From Pseudoneobacillus sp052180215 (GTDB lineage: Bacteria; Bacillota; Bacilli; Bacillales; Cytobacillaceae), in assembly GCF_052180215.1 (NCBI RefSeq), contig NZ_CP197471.1, forward strand, positions 24,001 through 88,000: a stretch of 64,000 nt of DNA. Direction: 5' to 3'. Below the pieces are notes generated by a model, which made no database searches, was not told where the DNA came from, and worked only from the letters and a program-made list of their open reading frames with translations. A program made the position numbers and the translations under genes. Of the stretch, positions 12,554 to 21,505 are shown piece after piece; position 1 is the first letter of the stretch; every line of letters begins with the position of its first letter.

Positions 12554-12699
12554 GGTCCCGTGGTGTAGCGACGAGCGATACTACAATGAGTTTACTTCGA
12601 GTTGTCTCGACGCATTTACCTCTTCGAATTAACTAGTAGAGGAAGAGACAGTTAACGATTGCAAACCTAGTGCAGGTTTAAAATTTTATCATCTATAGT
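12554..12699 (+). repeat. tRNA-Asp 5'-fragment element, copy B
   Basis: Bases 12554-12570 are the first 17 nt of tRNA-Asp. They are followed by a 129-nt insert that matches copy A (6358-6502), strongly in its second half, and then by a complete tRNA-Asp at 12700. The potential stems seen in copy A are kept here, including AGTTGTCTC with GAGACAGTT and AAACCT with AGGTTT. The first 35 bases of the insert have diverged more than the rest. Confidence 0.7.
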
Positions 12700-12775
12700 G
12701 GTCCCGTGGTGTAGCGGTTAACATGCCTGCCTGTCACGCAGGAGATCGCGGGTTCGATTCCCGTCGGGACCGCCA
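12700..12775 (+). tRNA. tRNA-Asp (GTC), copy 2
   Basis: Identical to the gene at 6503: acceptor arms GGTCCCG and CGGGACC, anticodon GTC, CCA encoded. Last RNA gene of the cluster. Confidence 0.97.
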
Positions 12776-12796
12776 TTTTTAATAGAGAACTAGTTT

Positions 12797-12820
12797 GCGA
12801 AACAAGTGTTTCGTTTTTTT
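12797..12820 (+). terminator. Terminator of the rRNA/tRNA operon
   Basis: CGAAACA and TGTTTCG form a 7-bp stem with a 2-base loop and are followed by a run of eight T. Confidence 0.85.
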
Positions 12821-12905
12821 TATGTCTTTTTAATGAAAATGGATGTTATATCTCGTTTTTTTGCTCAAATTCAAAAAATCATGTAAACTACATATAGCTC
12901 ACAAT

Positions 12906-12935
12906 ATCCTTAGGAAAGATCCTAAGGATTTTTTA
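12906..12935 (+). terminator. Terminator-like hairpin before tsaE
   Basis: ATCCTTAGGA and TCCTAAGGAT form a perfect 10-bp stem with an AAGA loop followed by TTTTT. It lies 40 bases before the tsaE start and so may act as an attenuator or as a second stop for the rRNA operon. Confidence 0.75.
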
Positions 12936-12973
12936 TACTTCATTACTTTGAATGAATTAGGTGATTAGTAAAA

Positions 12974-13423
12974 ATGAATTTTCAATATATATCTAAAAGT
13001 GCTGAGGAAACAAAGGTATTTGCCCAAAGCTTAGCAAAACTTTTAAAACCTGGTGATGTTATTGCCTTAGAAGGTGATTTAGGTGCAGGTAAAACCACAT
13101 TTACAAAGGGATTAGCTGAGGGTCTGGGAATCAAGAGAAATGTAAATAGCCCCACTTTTACGATTATAAAAGAGTATCAAGGAAATTTACCTTTATATCA
13201 TATGGATGTTTATCGTTTAGAGGATATCTATGAAGACTTAGGTTTTGATGAATATTTTGAGGGTGCTGGTGTTACGGTTGTTGAATGGGCACACTTAATA
13301 AAAGATCAACTTCCAACGCAAATATTAACGATTTATCTTACACATGATGATGGAAATCGAAAAATAACATTAACCCCTTCCGGAAATCGATATGAGGAAC
13401 TTTGTAAGGAGATTTTTTCATGA
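12974..13423 (+). CDS. tsaE: TsaE, tRNA t6A biosynthesis ATPase
   Basis: A 149-residue P-loop protein with Walker A GDLGAGKTTF (about residues 34-43), the conserved SPTFTIIKEY and the YHMDVYRLE motif. TsaE is the ATPase that works with TsaB and TsaD in adding threonylcarbamoyl to A37 of tRNAs reading ANN codons. It opens a tight operon whose next gene overlaps by four bases (ATGA). Orthologue of B. subtilis ydiB. Confidence 0.96.
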   Translation: MNFQYISKSAEETKVFAQSLAKLLKPGDVIALEGDLGAGKTTFTKGLAEGLGIKRNVNSPTFTIIKEYQGNLPLYHMDVYRLEDIYEDLGFDEYFEGAGVTVVEWAHLIKDQLPTQILTIYLTHDDGNRKITLTPSGNRYEELCKEIFS

Positions 13424-14127
13424 GTATATTAGCGATTGATACTTCTAATTACACATTGGGTGTTGCTTTATTAGAAGAAGATAAAGTGATTGGTGAATAT
13501 ATAACAAATGTAAAAGTGAATCATTCTATCCGTGCTATGCCTGCCATCCAAGCATTAATGAAGGACTGTGGCATAGCTCCAAATCAATTAACCAAGATTG
13601 TTGTAGCTAAAGGCCCAGGTTCCTATACAGGAGTGAGAATTGGCGTAACCATTGCCAAAACACTTGCTTGGAGTCTAAATATTCCTATAGTTGGAATTTC
13701 AAGTTTAGAAATATTAGCTGCCAATACCGGAAGATATTTTAAAGGTTATATCTCACCTTTATTTGATGCTAGAAGAGGACAGATATATACAGGATTATAT
13801 CAATATCAAAATGGACATTTAGAAACCATAATGCCCGACCAAAATATTCTTACAATAGACTGGGTAGAGAAATTAAGGACCTTAAATGAACCCATTTTAT
13901 TTGTAGGTAATGATTTACCTATTCATCAAGAGGCAATAGAGCTTGCATTAGGAGAGCAGGCAGTATTTGCGAGTATAACAGAAAATAATCCACGACCAGC
14001 GGAATTAGGATTATTAGGAAGTAAACGTCCAGTTGAGGACTTACATAGCTTTGTTCCAAACTATATCAGGTTAGCGGAAGCTGAAGTGAAATGGATGGAA
14101 GCTAAAGGTATAAATGAAACTAAATAG
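13420..14127 (+). CDS. tsaB: TsaB, tRNA t6A biosynthesis protein
   Basis: A 235-residue ASKHA-fold protein beginning MSILAIDTSNYTLGVAL with GPGSYTGVRIG around residue 67, both characteristic of TsaB (YeaZ). It is a non-catalytic partner that dimerises with TsaD in the threonylcarbamoyl-transfer complex. The start overlaps tsaE, and the gene is followed after 14 bases by rimI. Confidence 0.95.
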   Translation: MSILAIDTSNYTLGVALLEEDKVIGEYITNVKVNHSIRAMPAIQALMKDCGIAPNQLTKIVVAKGPGSYTGVRIGVTIAKTLAWSLNIPIVGISSLEILAANTGRYFKGYISPLFDARRGQIYTGLYQYQNGHLETIMPDQNILTIDWVEKLRTLNEPILFVGNDLPIHQEAIELALGEQAVFASITENNPRPAELGLLGSKRPVEDLHSFVPNYIRLAEAEVKWMEAKGINETK

Positions 14128-14141
14128 TTAGGAAGAGTTCA

Positions 14142-14591
14142 ATGAATGATTCATTAATTTTTAGATTAATGCGGGAAGAGGATATTGATCAAATAGTTGA
14201 AATAGAGAAGCTATCTTTTGCTACTCCTTGGAGCAAAGAATCATTTTATAATGAATTATACAAAAATCAATTTGCTACCTATGTTGTACTAGAAGATGGT
14301 GAAAAAATCATTGGTTACTGTGGTGCATGGATTGTCATAGATGAAGCACATATAACCAATATTGCTGTTCTTCCCGAATATAGAGGGAAAAAGTTAGGAG
14401 AATCTATTCTAACTAAAATCATGGAGGTAGCTAGGGAAATGGGAGCTAAATCCATGACATTAGAAGTACGTGTCACGAATATCGTTGCTCAAAATCTATA
14501 TCGGAAGCTTGGATTTAATAACGGTGGAATACGAAAAAATTATTATACAGATAATCAAGAAGACGCATTAGTAATGTGGGTGAATTTATAA
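14142..14591 (+). CDS. rimI: RimI, ribosomal-protein-type N-alpha-acetyltransferase (GNAT)
   Basis: A 149-residue GNAT enzyme. The acetyl-CoA-binding loop PEYRGKKLGESIL (about 84-96) and the substrate-side region LEVRVTNIVAQNLYRKLGF are typical of RimI. RimI acetylates protein N-termini, classically that of ribosomal protein S18, though the substrate in Bacilli is less certain. It sits between tsaB and tsaD, its usual place, and its stop abuts the tsaD ATG directly. Confidence 0.92.
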   Translation: MNDSLIFRLMREEDIDQIVEIEKLSFATPWSKESFYNELYKNQFATYVVLEDGEKIIGYCGAWIVIDEAHITNIAVLPEYRGKKLGESILTKIMEVAREMGAKSMTLEVRVTNIVAQNLYRKLGFNNGGIRKNYYTDNQEDALVMWVNL

Positions 14592-15614
14592 ATGGAAAAA
14601 GATCTATATATAATGGGGATTGAGACAAGCTGTGATGAAACAGCAGTAGCGATCATTAAAAATGGTACAGAAATTGTGGCAAACGTTGTTGCTTCTCAAA
14701 TTGAAAGTCACAAAAGATTTGGGGGAGTTGTACCTGAAATTGCTTCACGTCATCACGTAGAACAAATGACCATCGTTTTTGAAGAAGCGATGCAACAAGC
14801 TAATCTCTCCTTAAATCAATTAGATGCAATTGCTGTTACAGAAGGACCAGGTTTAGTTGGTGCTTTATTAATTGGGGTAAATGCTGCCAAAGCCATTGCC
14901 TTTGCACATAACATTCCTTTAGTGGCGGTTCATCATATTGCAGGTCATATTTATGCCAATCGTCTAGTTGAGGAAATGAAGTTTCCTTCATTGTCCCTTG
15001 TTGTTTCTGGTGGGCATACAGAATTAGTATATATGAAAGAACATGGGCATTTTCAAGTCATTGGGGAGACGAGAGATGATGCTGCTGGAGAAGCATATGA
15101 TAAAGTAGCTAGAGTTTTAAATCTGCCTTATCCAGGAGGCCCTCATATTGATCGGTTAGCTCATGAGGGTGAACCAACTATCGATCTACCAAGAGCATGG
15201 TTAGAGAATGACTCTTACGATTTTAGTTTTAGCGGCTTGAAATCAGCTGTAATAAATACAGTTCATAATTTTGCACAACGTGGTGAAGAGATTGCTCCCG
15301 AAAATTTGGCTGCAAGCTTTCAACAAAGTGTCATTGAGGTGTTAGTAACGAAAGCAGTTAGAGCAGCAAAGGAATATGAGGTAAAACAAATCCTTTTAGC
15401 AGGTGGAGTGGCTGCCAATAAAGGATTGCGGGCCGCCTTAAAGGAAGCATTTCTTAAGTTACCAACTGTAGAATTAGTCATTCCTCCGTTATCCCTATGC
15501 ACTGATAATGCGGCGATGATTGCAGCAGCAGGTACGATTATGTATGAAAAAGGTCAACGGGCAGATTTAGCTTTAAATGCAAATCCAGGATTAGACTTAG
15601 AAATCCACAACTAA
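14592..15614 (+). CDS. tsaD: TsaD, tRNA N6-threonylcarbamoyladenosine transferase subunit
   Basis: A 340-residue Kae1/TsaD protein. It has the N-terminal GIETSCDETAVAI, the metal-binding HHIAGH motif (about residues 113-118), SGGHTELVY and the C-terminal LAGGVAANKGLR and LCTDNAAMIAAAG. It transfers the threonylcarbamoyl group from TC-AMP to tRNA A37 in complex with TsaB and TsaE. There is no gap after rimI and a strong terminator follows. Formerly called gcp. Confidence 0.97.
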   Translation: MEKDLYIMGIETSCDETAVAIIKNGTEIVANVVASQIESHKRFGGVVPEIASRHHVEQMTIVFEEAMQQANLSLNQLDAIAVTEGPGLVGALLIGVNAAKAIAFAHNIPLVAVHHIAGHIYANRLVEEMKFPSLSLVVSGGHTELVYMKEHGHFQVIGETRDDAAGEAYDKVARVLNLPYPGGPHIDRLAHEGEPTIDLPRAWLENDSYDFSFSGLKSAVINTVHNFAQRGEEIAPENLAASFQQSVIEVLVTKAVRAAKEYEVKQILLAGGVAANKGLRAALKEAFLKLPTVELVIPPLSLCTDNAAMIAAAGTIMYEKGQRADLALNANPGLDLEIHN

Positions 15615-15627
15615 AAAATCATATTTT

Positions 15628-15660
15628 AAATCCTCTTTTTAAAAAAGAGGATTTTTTTTT
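15628..15660 (+). terminator. Terminator of the tsaE-tsaD operon
   Basis: AAATCCTCTTTTT and AAAAAAGAGGATTT form a long stem followed by nine or more T. Confidence 0.9.
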
Positions 15661-15793
15661 GTGGATAACTATGAGTTTTACCCACAGTTATGTGGATAAT
15701 GTGTACAATTTCATTTGTTTCTGTGGATAATGTGGAAAAGTCTGTTGATAGCTATTAAATAAACCATTCTATGTTGAATAAAATTGTGGATTA
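15660..15793. promoter_or_regulatory. Cluster of DnaA boxes downstream of tsaD
   Basis: Three exact copies of TGTGGATAA (the complement of the DnaA box TTATCCACA) lie at 15660-15668, 15691-15699 and 15722-15730, spaced 31 bases apart each time. A one-mismatch copy, TGTGGATTA, lies at 15785-15793. Three perfect boxes in 71 bp with regular spacing of about three helical turns is far from chance. I recall that B. subtilis has a DnaA-binding cluster near gcp (tsaD), so the position may be conserved. The role would be titration of DnaA or control of initiation rather than a replication origin. Confidence 0.75.
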
Positions 15794-15917
15794 CTTTTTA
15801 AAAAGAAAAATAGAAGATTTTAATAGAGATAATATACAAAAATTAACAAAAGTTTTATACAATAGAATTAATATTAGGATAAAGGAATGATCAGATGATC
15901 CTCTTAATTGTTTTCAT

Positions 15918-15950
15918 CCCCAAATATTAAAAATAAATAATATTTTGGGG
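15918..15950 (+). promoter_or_regulatory. Hairpin that can sequester a ribosome binding site
   Basis: CCCCAAATATT (15918-15928) pairs with AATATTTTGGGG (15939-15950) with one bulge. The right arm runs into GGGGGAAG, the ribosome site of the ATG at 15960. Folding would hide that site. No ligand-binding domain is recognisable. Confidence 0.45.
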
Positions 15951-15959
15951 GAAGAAATA

Positions 15960-16589
15960 ATGGATAATCAAAATTTTAAAATTTTTACTCTAGTAGAACG
16001 ACCTGATTTGCTAAAGAAAATGGAAGAATTGCATGCTAAGGGATGGGCAAGATTCATGCTGTTTGATGACGTGGCTGCTCAATATTTTGGAGAACTTCCG
16101 AAACAATTTCCACAGTTGCAATTTTTACTAGTGAATGAACATGACGAAGCAATTGCATGTGGTAATGCTGTACCGTTTTCCTGGGATGGGACAAAAAACA
16201 ATCTTCCTGAAGGCTGGGACGATGTTTTAAGGCGCGGTGTAGAGGAAAATAAGCAAGGAATAATACTTAATACTGTTTCAGCCATCGCCGTTGTGATAAA
16301 CCCTGACTTTAGAGGGAGTAATATTAGTGGATATATGGTGAGAAGGATGAAAGATTTGGTTAGAGATAAAGGATTTAACCAAATGGTAGCACCAGTCAGA
16401 TCAGCTCTTAAACACAAATATCCCATAATACCAATGCAATCTTATGCCTATTGGAAAAATTCAGAGGGGTTACCTTTTGATCCATGGATTAGAGTCCATT
16501 CTAGAACCAATGCAGATATTATAGCCGTTGCGAATGAATCTATGATCATAAAAGGTAGTGTCAAGATTGGGAAGATTGGACAGGAATGA
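15960..16589 (+). CDS. GNAT-family acetyltransferase, frameshifted and cut short at the 3' end
   Basis: A 209-residue GNAT-like protein with the motif AIAVVINPDFRGSNISGYMV. The reading frame ends EVANxx-like text and then KIGKIGQE. One base out of frame, the same DNA reads DWEDWTGMKFPDSGS and then stops at 16612, which looks like the natural continuation of this family. I infer a one-base deletion near 16563, after which even the restored frame ends early at a terminator. The substrate is unknown and the protein may be inactive. The ATG at 15960 has GGGGGAAG upstream; a TTG at 15945 is too close to that site. Confidence 0.65.
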   Translation: MDNQNFKIFTLVERPDLLKKMEELHAKGWARFMLFDDVAAQYFGELPKQFPQLQFLLVNEHDEAIACGNAVPFSWDGTKNNLPEGWDDVLRRGVEENKQGIILNTVSAIAVVINPDFRGSNISGYMVRRMKDLVRDKGFNQMVAPVRSALKHKYPIIPMQSYAYWKNSEGLPFDPWIRVHSRTNADIIAVANESMIIKGSVKIGKIGQE

Positions 16590-16611
16590 AGTTCCCTGAT
16601 AGTGGGTCTTA

Positions 16612-16637
16612 AACCAGCAGAACAACTGCTGGTTTTT
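16612..16637 (+). terminator. Terminator after the GNAT gene
   Basis: AACCAGCAG and CTGCTGGTT form a perfect 9-bp stem with a short loop, followed by TTTATT. It sits where the rest of the GNAT coding region would be expected. Confidence 0.85.
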
Positions 16638-16667
16638 ATTATAGCTATAAATGTTAAAAACATCCGA

Positions 16668-16699
16668 CCTTGATACTACAAACAGTATCAAGGTTTTTT
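16668..16699 (+). terminator. Second, tandem terminator
   Basis: CCTTGATACT and AGTATCAAGG form a perfect 10-bp stem with a 6-base loop, followed by six T. No gene lies between it and the terminator 30 bases upstream. Confidence 0.85.
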
Positions 16700-16862
16700 C
16701 ATGAGCTAGATTGATAAAGGAAAATCCAATATTTTCAAAACTCCTTTTAAACATATTAGAAGAGATTATTGCTATAATATAACTTTCGCGTATTTACTTT
16801 TATAGAATAATTTCCCGGGAAACCGGAAGGAACTCTATACTTAATAAATTGGAGTGTTTCGT

Positions 16863-19382
16863 TTGTCTATCAAGAAAAAGCTTCCATTGATTTTTACTAT
16901 TTTAGTATTTTTTATTTTATTCGCAAATAATACTTTTCATTATCTCCGATCGAAAGAAGCGCTACTAGATTTTAATGAAAAGGAAATAAAACTTATCACG
17001 CAAGAGATTTCTTTTCAGGTTGAGAATGCGAAGGAAGGTTCCTTATATGTTGAGAATTTACTTGGAAAGGAATTGCGAACAGCATCCATTGCTATTCAAA
17101 AAACTTTACCTGCCGATTATAACGATGTAACGAATGAACAATTGGAACAATTAGCAAAGGAACTGATGGTTTCTCATATAACGCTAATGGCTAAAACAAA
17201 AGATGATGTGATAGGTGTAAAATCATCAGACCCAAAGGAAATTAATTTATCTACAAAAGGTTGGGGCTATTGGTACGATGCCTATTTACAACTCCTTGAA
17301 TTAAAGCCAGTTCGTGTAAATGAAGGATTAACTTTACCAAATTATTGGTCTGGTCCTATTGAAGTAGCTTCAAGCAATCCGGATCATGTAGACAAATGGG
17401 GTTATTACTTTGACGGAACTACTAATTATATTATCGACCCTTACTTACGAGATAACGAAGTACTAGGGTATGAAGAACAATTTGGGCCTGGAAAAGTTAT
17501 GGACCGCTTTACTAAGGAATTAGAAGGAGTACTGGAATTGACCGTTTTTAATCCCAAAAGCTTTGGTAAAAAGAAATCAGTGGTGACGTTAAATGGGAAT
17601 AGTTATACGAGGATATCGGAAGAGCCAATCTGGTATGGAAAGTATAATTTTATAAATGAAAAAGAGGATGCTGAATGGATTAAGAAGGCATCAACAACAG
17701 GAGAAATTCAAACTTACTCTGCACATTTAAACGGAAAAGAAGTGAGGAAAACCTTCGTACCTATCAATAAAGGGAACGATGATCAATACGTGATTGGGCT
17801 AGTGTACGACTATGGATTAATACAAAATCAACTAATGCGTGAGTTAGGAGACCATGTCCTTCTTTCTAGTGTTTTCATGATCATTGTATTGCTGACTAGC
17901 TTTGTTTTTTCCCGTTCGATCACCAACCCAATTGGACAAATTGTCGAACATGTAAATGAAATAGCTCAGGGCAATTTTGGAAGAAAACTGTTCCTAAAGC
18001 GAAAAGATGAATTTGGAGTGCTTACGCAAAACGTTAATGCTTTATCAAGTTACTTACAAACGTATGTGAACGATCTAAAACATAGTCAAACCATTATTGA
18101 ATATCAGGCATTGCATGACCCATTGACAAGCTTACCGAATAGACGCTTTTTACAGGACAAGCTGAAAGAGTTTCTTGATATATCGGAGAGAACGAATGAA
18201 AATATCTCTATTTTATTTTTCGATTTAGATCGCTTTAAAAACGTCAATGATTCGTTAGGTCATTCTAAGGGTGATGAACTGCTTAAAATGGTATCCAAAC
18301 GGATTGAGGGATTATTGGCACTTGAAAATAGTGTGATCACGAGGCAGGGTGGAGATGAATTTATCATCCTAATAAAGGGATTGTGTTTGAATGAGGTTAA
18401 ACAGATTGCTGAAAAAATAGTACACGAGTTAAAACAGCCTTTTTACTTAGACCAAAATGAAATTTATCTTGGCATAAGCTGTGGCATTAGTGTTTCTCCA
18501 GACCATGGTAAAGATATCGATACCCTTATTGCCTCTTCAGATATAGCGATGTATGCCTCGAAAAATATGGGCGGAAATCGAGTGGTTATTTTCAATGAAG
18601 AATTAAATAAGATCACTAGAGAAAAGCCACTGATAGAGTCGAGATTAAGAAAAGCGATTGAAGAGGAAAATATCAAGGTTTTTTATCAACCAAAGGTAAA
18701 TGGAAATTCTGGTAAGATCGTTGGTGTGGAGGCTTTAGTAAGATGGAATGATAGGGAACTTGGTTTTATACCTCCAAGTATTTTTATTCCGATTGCCGAG
18801 GAAACAGGACTCATCCAACCATTATGGGAAATGACGATGAAAAAAGCTTGTACGCAGATTCAGCTTTGGAATAAGAATAGAGTAGAACCACTTAAGTTAT
18901 CCGTTAATTTCTCGGCAAGACAATTTCTAGATCCAGAAAAGCTCGCTGCTCAAGTGAAAGAAATTCTACAAGATTCACAATTAGAATCGAAATACTTTGA
19001 GATTGAAATAACAGAAAGTACGTTGCTGACAAATTCGAAAGAGGTCATCTTTGCTCTTGAGAATCTTAAAGAACATGGAGTTTCAGTCTCGATTGATGAC
19101 TTTGGAACAGGATATTCTTCCTTAAGCTATTTAAAATCATTGCCGATTGACACATTAAAAATTGATAAATCATTTGTCCAAGAAATCCATTCAGATTTCA
19201 GCAATTCAGAAATAGTAGAAGCAATTATTAATTTGGCGCGAAGTCTTCGTTTAAAAGTAGTGGCTGAAGGGGTAGAAGAAGATTATCAAAAACAGTATCT
19301 CCTACAAAAAGATTGCACCCTTATGCAAGGGTTTTTATTTAGCAAACCACTGCCAGCAGAAGAACTAGAAAAATTACTTTAA
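16863..19382 (+). CDS. Membrane-anchored GGDEF-EAL cyclic-di-GMP protein
   Basis: An 839-residue signalling protein. An N-terminal membrane segment (about 8-25) is followed by a large extracellular sensor region, a second membrane segment (about 330-350), HAMP (ITNPIGQIVEHVNEIAQGNF, about 352-371), GGDEF (RQGGDEFI near 495) and EAL (VGVEALVRW near 622, with DDFGTGYSSLSYLK and VVAEGVE). Both catalytic motifs are intact, so it may both make and break c-di-GMP. The extracellular ligand is unknown. The TTG at 16863 has GGAG nine bases before it; the GTG at 16854 directly abuts that site. Confidence 0.88.
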   Translation: MSIKKKLPLIFTILVFFILFANNTFHYLRSKEALLDFNEKEIKLITQEISFQVENAKEGSLYVENLLGKELRTASIAIQKTLPADYNDVTNEQLEQLAKELMVSHITLMAKTKDDVIGVKSSDPKEINLSTKGWGYWYDAYLQLLELKPVRVNEGLTLPNYWSGPIEVASSNPDHVDKWGYYFDGTTNYIIDPYLRDNEVLGYEEQFGPGKVMDRFTKELEGVLELTVFNPKSFGKKKSVVTLNGNSYTRISEEPIWYGKYNFINEKEDAEWIKKASTTGEIQTYSAHLNGKEVRKTFVPINKGNDDQYVIGLVYDYGLIQNQLMRELGDHVLLSSVFMIIVLLTSFVFSRSITNPIGQIVEHVNEIAQGNFGRKLFLKRKDEFGVLTQNVNALSSYLQTYVNDLKHSQTIIEYQALHDPLTSLPNRRFLQDKLKEFLDISERTNENISILFFDLDRFKNVNDSLGHSKGDELLKMVSKRIEGLLALENSVITRQGGDEFIILIKGLCLNEVKQIAEKIVHELKQPFYLDQNEIYLGISCGISVSPDHGKDIDTLIASSDIAMYASKNMGGNRVVIFNEELNKITREKPLIESRLRKAIEEENIKVFYQPKVNGNSGKIVGVEALVRWNDRELGFIPPSIFIPIAEETGLIQPLWEMTMKKACTQIQLWNKNRVEPLKLSVNFSARQFLDPEKLAAQVKEILQDSQLESKYFEIEITESTLLTNSKEVIFALENLKEHGVSVSIDDFGTGYSSLSYLKSLPIDTLKIDKSFVQEIHSDFSNSEIVEAIINLARSLRLKVVAEGVEEDYQKQYLLQKDCTLMQGFLFSKPLPAEELEKLL

Positions 19383-19396
19383 GGGATATACAGAAT

Positions 19397-19424
19397 AAGC
19401 ACGCCATTTATGGCGTGCTTTTTT
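19397..19424. terminator. Bidirectional terminator
   Basis: AAGCACGCCAT and ATGGCGTGCTT form a long stem followed by TTTTT, between the convergent GGDEF-EAL and ABC-F genes. Confidence 0.85.
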
Positions 19425-19438
19425 GTTATCATAGGAAG

Positions 19439-21367
19439 TTATTCTGCTAGTTCAGCCCATTCATCCATTAAGCCTTCTAATTCAAGTTTTGCCTGCTCGT
19501 TTTTCGTATGAATTTCCGAAACCTTTTCGTGGTCTTGGAAAACTTCAGGGTCACATAATTGAAGCTCATATTGTTCAATATTCTCTTCAAGCTGAGAAAT
19601 GCCTTCCTCAATTTCTTCTAGCTTACGTTTTCGTTGTCGTTCTAATTTCTTTTGTTCTTTATCCTGCTGGTAATTGTTTTTTTCCACTTTATCCGTAGCA
19701 TTCATTCCCGGAGCGTTATTCTGTTGCTCCAATGCTTGTAATTCAATCATTTCTTCTTTTTTCTCTAGATAATAATCATAGTCTCCGAGAAACTCCGTAC
19801 AACCATCTCCGCTTAATTCAAGAACCTTTGAGGCAATACGATTGATGAAATATCGGTCATGTGAAACAAACAAGATGGTACCTGGATAATCAATTAAAGC
19901 ATTTTCTAAAACCTCTTTGCTGTCTAAATCTAAGTGGTTCGTAGGTTCGTCCAAAATCAGCAAATTGGATTTCTCCATCATAAGCTTTGCTAAAGCAAGT
20001 CTCGCTTTTTCTCCACCTGATAAAGTGGATACTATTTTAAGGACATCCTCACCTGAAAATAAGAAATTACCTAAGATGGTCCTGATCTCTTTTTCTGGTT
20101 TTAAAGGATACTCATCCCATAATTCGTTTAACACTCTTTTATTGGAAGATAGTTCAGCTTGTTCCTGGTCATAGTAACCAATCGTTACATTCGAACCGAA
20201 GCGAACTCCTCCTGATATAGCAGGAAGTTTTTCAATAATTGTTTTTAATAGAGTAGATTTCCCAACACCATTTGGACCAACTAAAGCAACGCTTTCACCA
20301 CGAGTTAATCGTAAGGAAAGATGGCTGGCTATCGCATCGTTCTGATAACCGATCGTTAAGTCTTCTAGATGAAGAACCTCATTTCCGCTTTGCCTCTCTA
20401 TTTCAAAGCTAAAGGAAGCCGATTTTTCATCTCCCTTTGGACGGTCCATCCGTTCGATCTTTTCAAGCTTTTTTCGACGAGACTGTGCTCTTTTGGTGGT
20501 AGATGCCCTTGCCAAATTCTTTTGAATGAAATCCTCTAATTTTGCAATTTCATCCTGCTGTTTTTCAAATAACTTCAAATCTCTTTCATATTGCTCAGCC
20601 TTTTGATCGAGATAGGAGCTATAGTTTCCAACAAATTTTTGAATTTGTCGGCGGGACATTTCATATACCTGTGTGACCACTTTGTCTAAGAAGTAACGGT
20701 CATGCGAGACAATCAGAATGGCTCCATCATAGGTTTGTAAGTATTGTTCCAGCCAAGACAACGTATCGATATCTAAATGGTTAGTAGGCTCGTCCAATAT
20801 TAAAATATCAGGCTTTGTTAAAAGTAGCTTCCCTAAGGCAAGTCTTGTTTTTTGCCCTCCACTTAAGGTAGCTATTTTGGTGCTATAGTCGAAGGTCTGG
20901 AAGTTCAATCCATGAAGAACAGAACGAATATCTGCCTCGTATTGATAACCACCGGATTCCTTAAATTTAACCTGAAGGATATCATATTCCTTTAAAACAC
21001 GTTCATATTGAAGAGAATCTTCTAAAACAGAAGGGTCGGACATTTTTTCCTCAAGAAGGCGCAGTTCTTTTTCCATTCGTTGTAATGGTATAAAGACTGT
21101 CAGCATTTCTTCCCATATGGAGAGACTGGATTCTAGTCCAGTATTTTGAGCGAGGTAACCAATGGTTACTTCTTTTGGTTTTATAATATCTCCAGAATCA
21201 AAGCTCATTTGACCAGAGATGATTTTTAAAAGAGTCGATTTACCCGCACCGTTTCGTCCAACAAGGGCTACCCGATCTCGAGTTTGAATTTCTAGCTTTA
21301 TATTCGATAAAATAGTTTCAGCACCAAAATGTTTTGATAGTTGATTTACTTGTAATAAAATCATCAT
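19439..21367 (-). CDS. ABC-F family ATPase (YdiF-like)
   Basis: A 642-residue soluble protein with two ABC ATPase domains: Walker A GRNGAGKST (about 37) and GPNGVGKST (about 366), signatures LSGGQKTRLALGKL and LSGGEKARLALAKL, and ILILDEPTNHLD in each half. There are no membrane segments. A charged coiled-coil tail of about 90 residues (EQKKLERQRKRKLEEIEE) ends the protein. ABC-F proteins act on the ribosome, often relieving stalled translation. By position and form this is the orthologue of B. subtilis ydiF. I see no evidence for a drug-resistance role. Confidence 0.92.
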   Translation of the reverse strand: MMILLQVNQLSKHFGAETILSNIKLEIQTRDRVALVGRNGAGKSTLLKIISGQMSFDSGDIIKPKEVTIGYLAQNTGLESSLSIWEEMLTVFIPLQRMEKELRLLEEKMSDPSVLEDSLQYERVLKEYDILQVKFKESGGYQYEADIRSVLHGLNFQTFDYSTKIATLSGGQKTRLALGKLLLTKPDILILDEPTNHLDIDTLSWLEQYLQTYDGAILIVSHDRYFLDKVVTQVYEMSRRQIQKFVGNYSSYLDQKAEQYERDLKLFEKQQDEIAKLEDFIQKNLARASTTKRAQSRRKKLEKIERMDRPKGDEKSASFSFEIERQSGNEVLHLEDLTIGYQNDAIASHLSLRLTRGESVALVGPNGVGKSTLLKTIIEKLPAISGGVRFGSNVTIGYYDQEQAELSSNKRVLNELWDEYPLKPEKEIRTILGNFLFSGEDVLKIVSTLSGGEKARLALAKLMMEKSNLLILDEPTNHLDLDSKEVLENALIDYPGTILFVSHDRYFINRIASKVLELSGDGCTEFLGDYDYYLEKKEEMIELQALEQQNNAPGMNATDKVEKNNYQQDKEQKKLERQRKRKLEEIEEGISQLEENIEQYELQLCDPEVFQDHEKVSEIHTKNEQAKLELEGLMDEWAELAE

Positions 21368-21505
21368 TATTCACCTCTTACCTACACCAAGTGTATCCTA
21401 ATCTGATGGTATCGGCAATCATCAGTAATATATGTGAAGAAAATTACAATCGTCTTAACAAGTAGGATAAAAATGGTGTATATTAAATGAGAGAGGAGCT
21501 ATCAA

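Noticed and set aside
15660..15793. Replication origin
   Set aside because: DnaA boxes are present, but there is no dnaA/dnaN gene or AT-rich unwinding region next to them; a regulatory cluster is more likely.
16854..16862. GTG at 16854 as start of the GGDEF-EAL gene
   Set aside because: It directly abuts the GGAG ribosome site; the TTG at 16863 has correct spacing.
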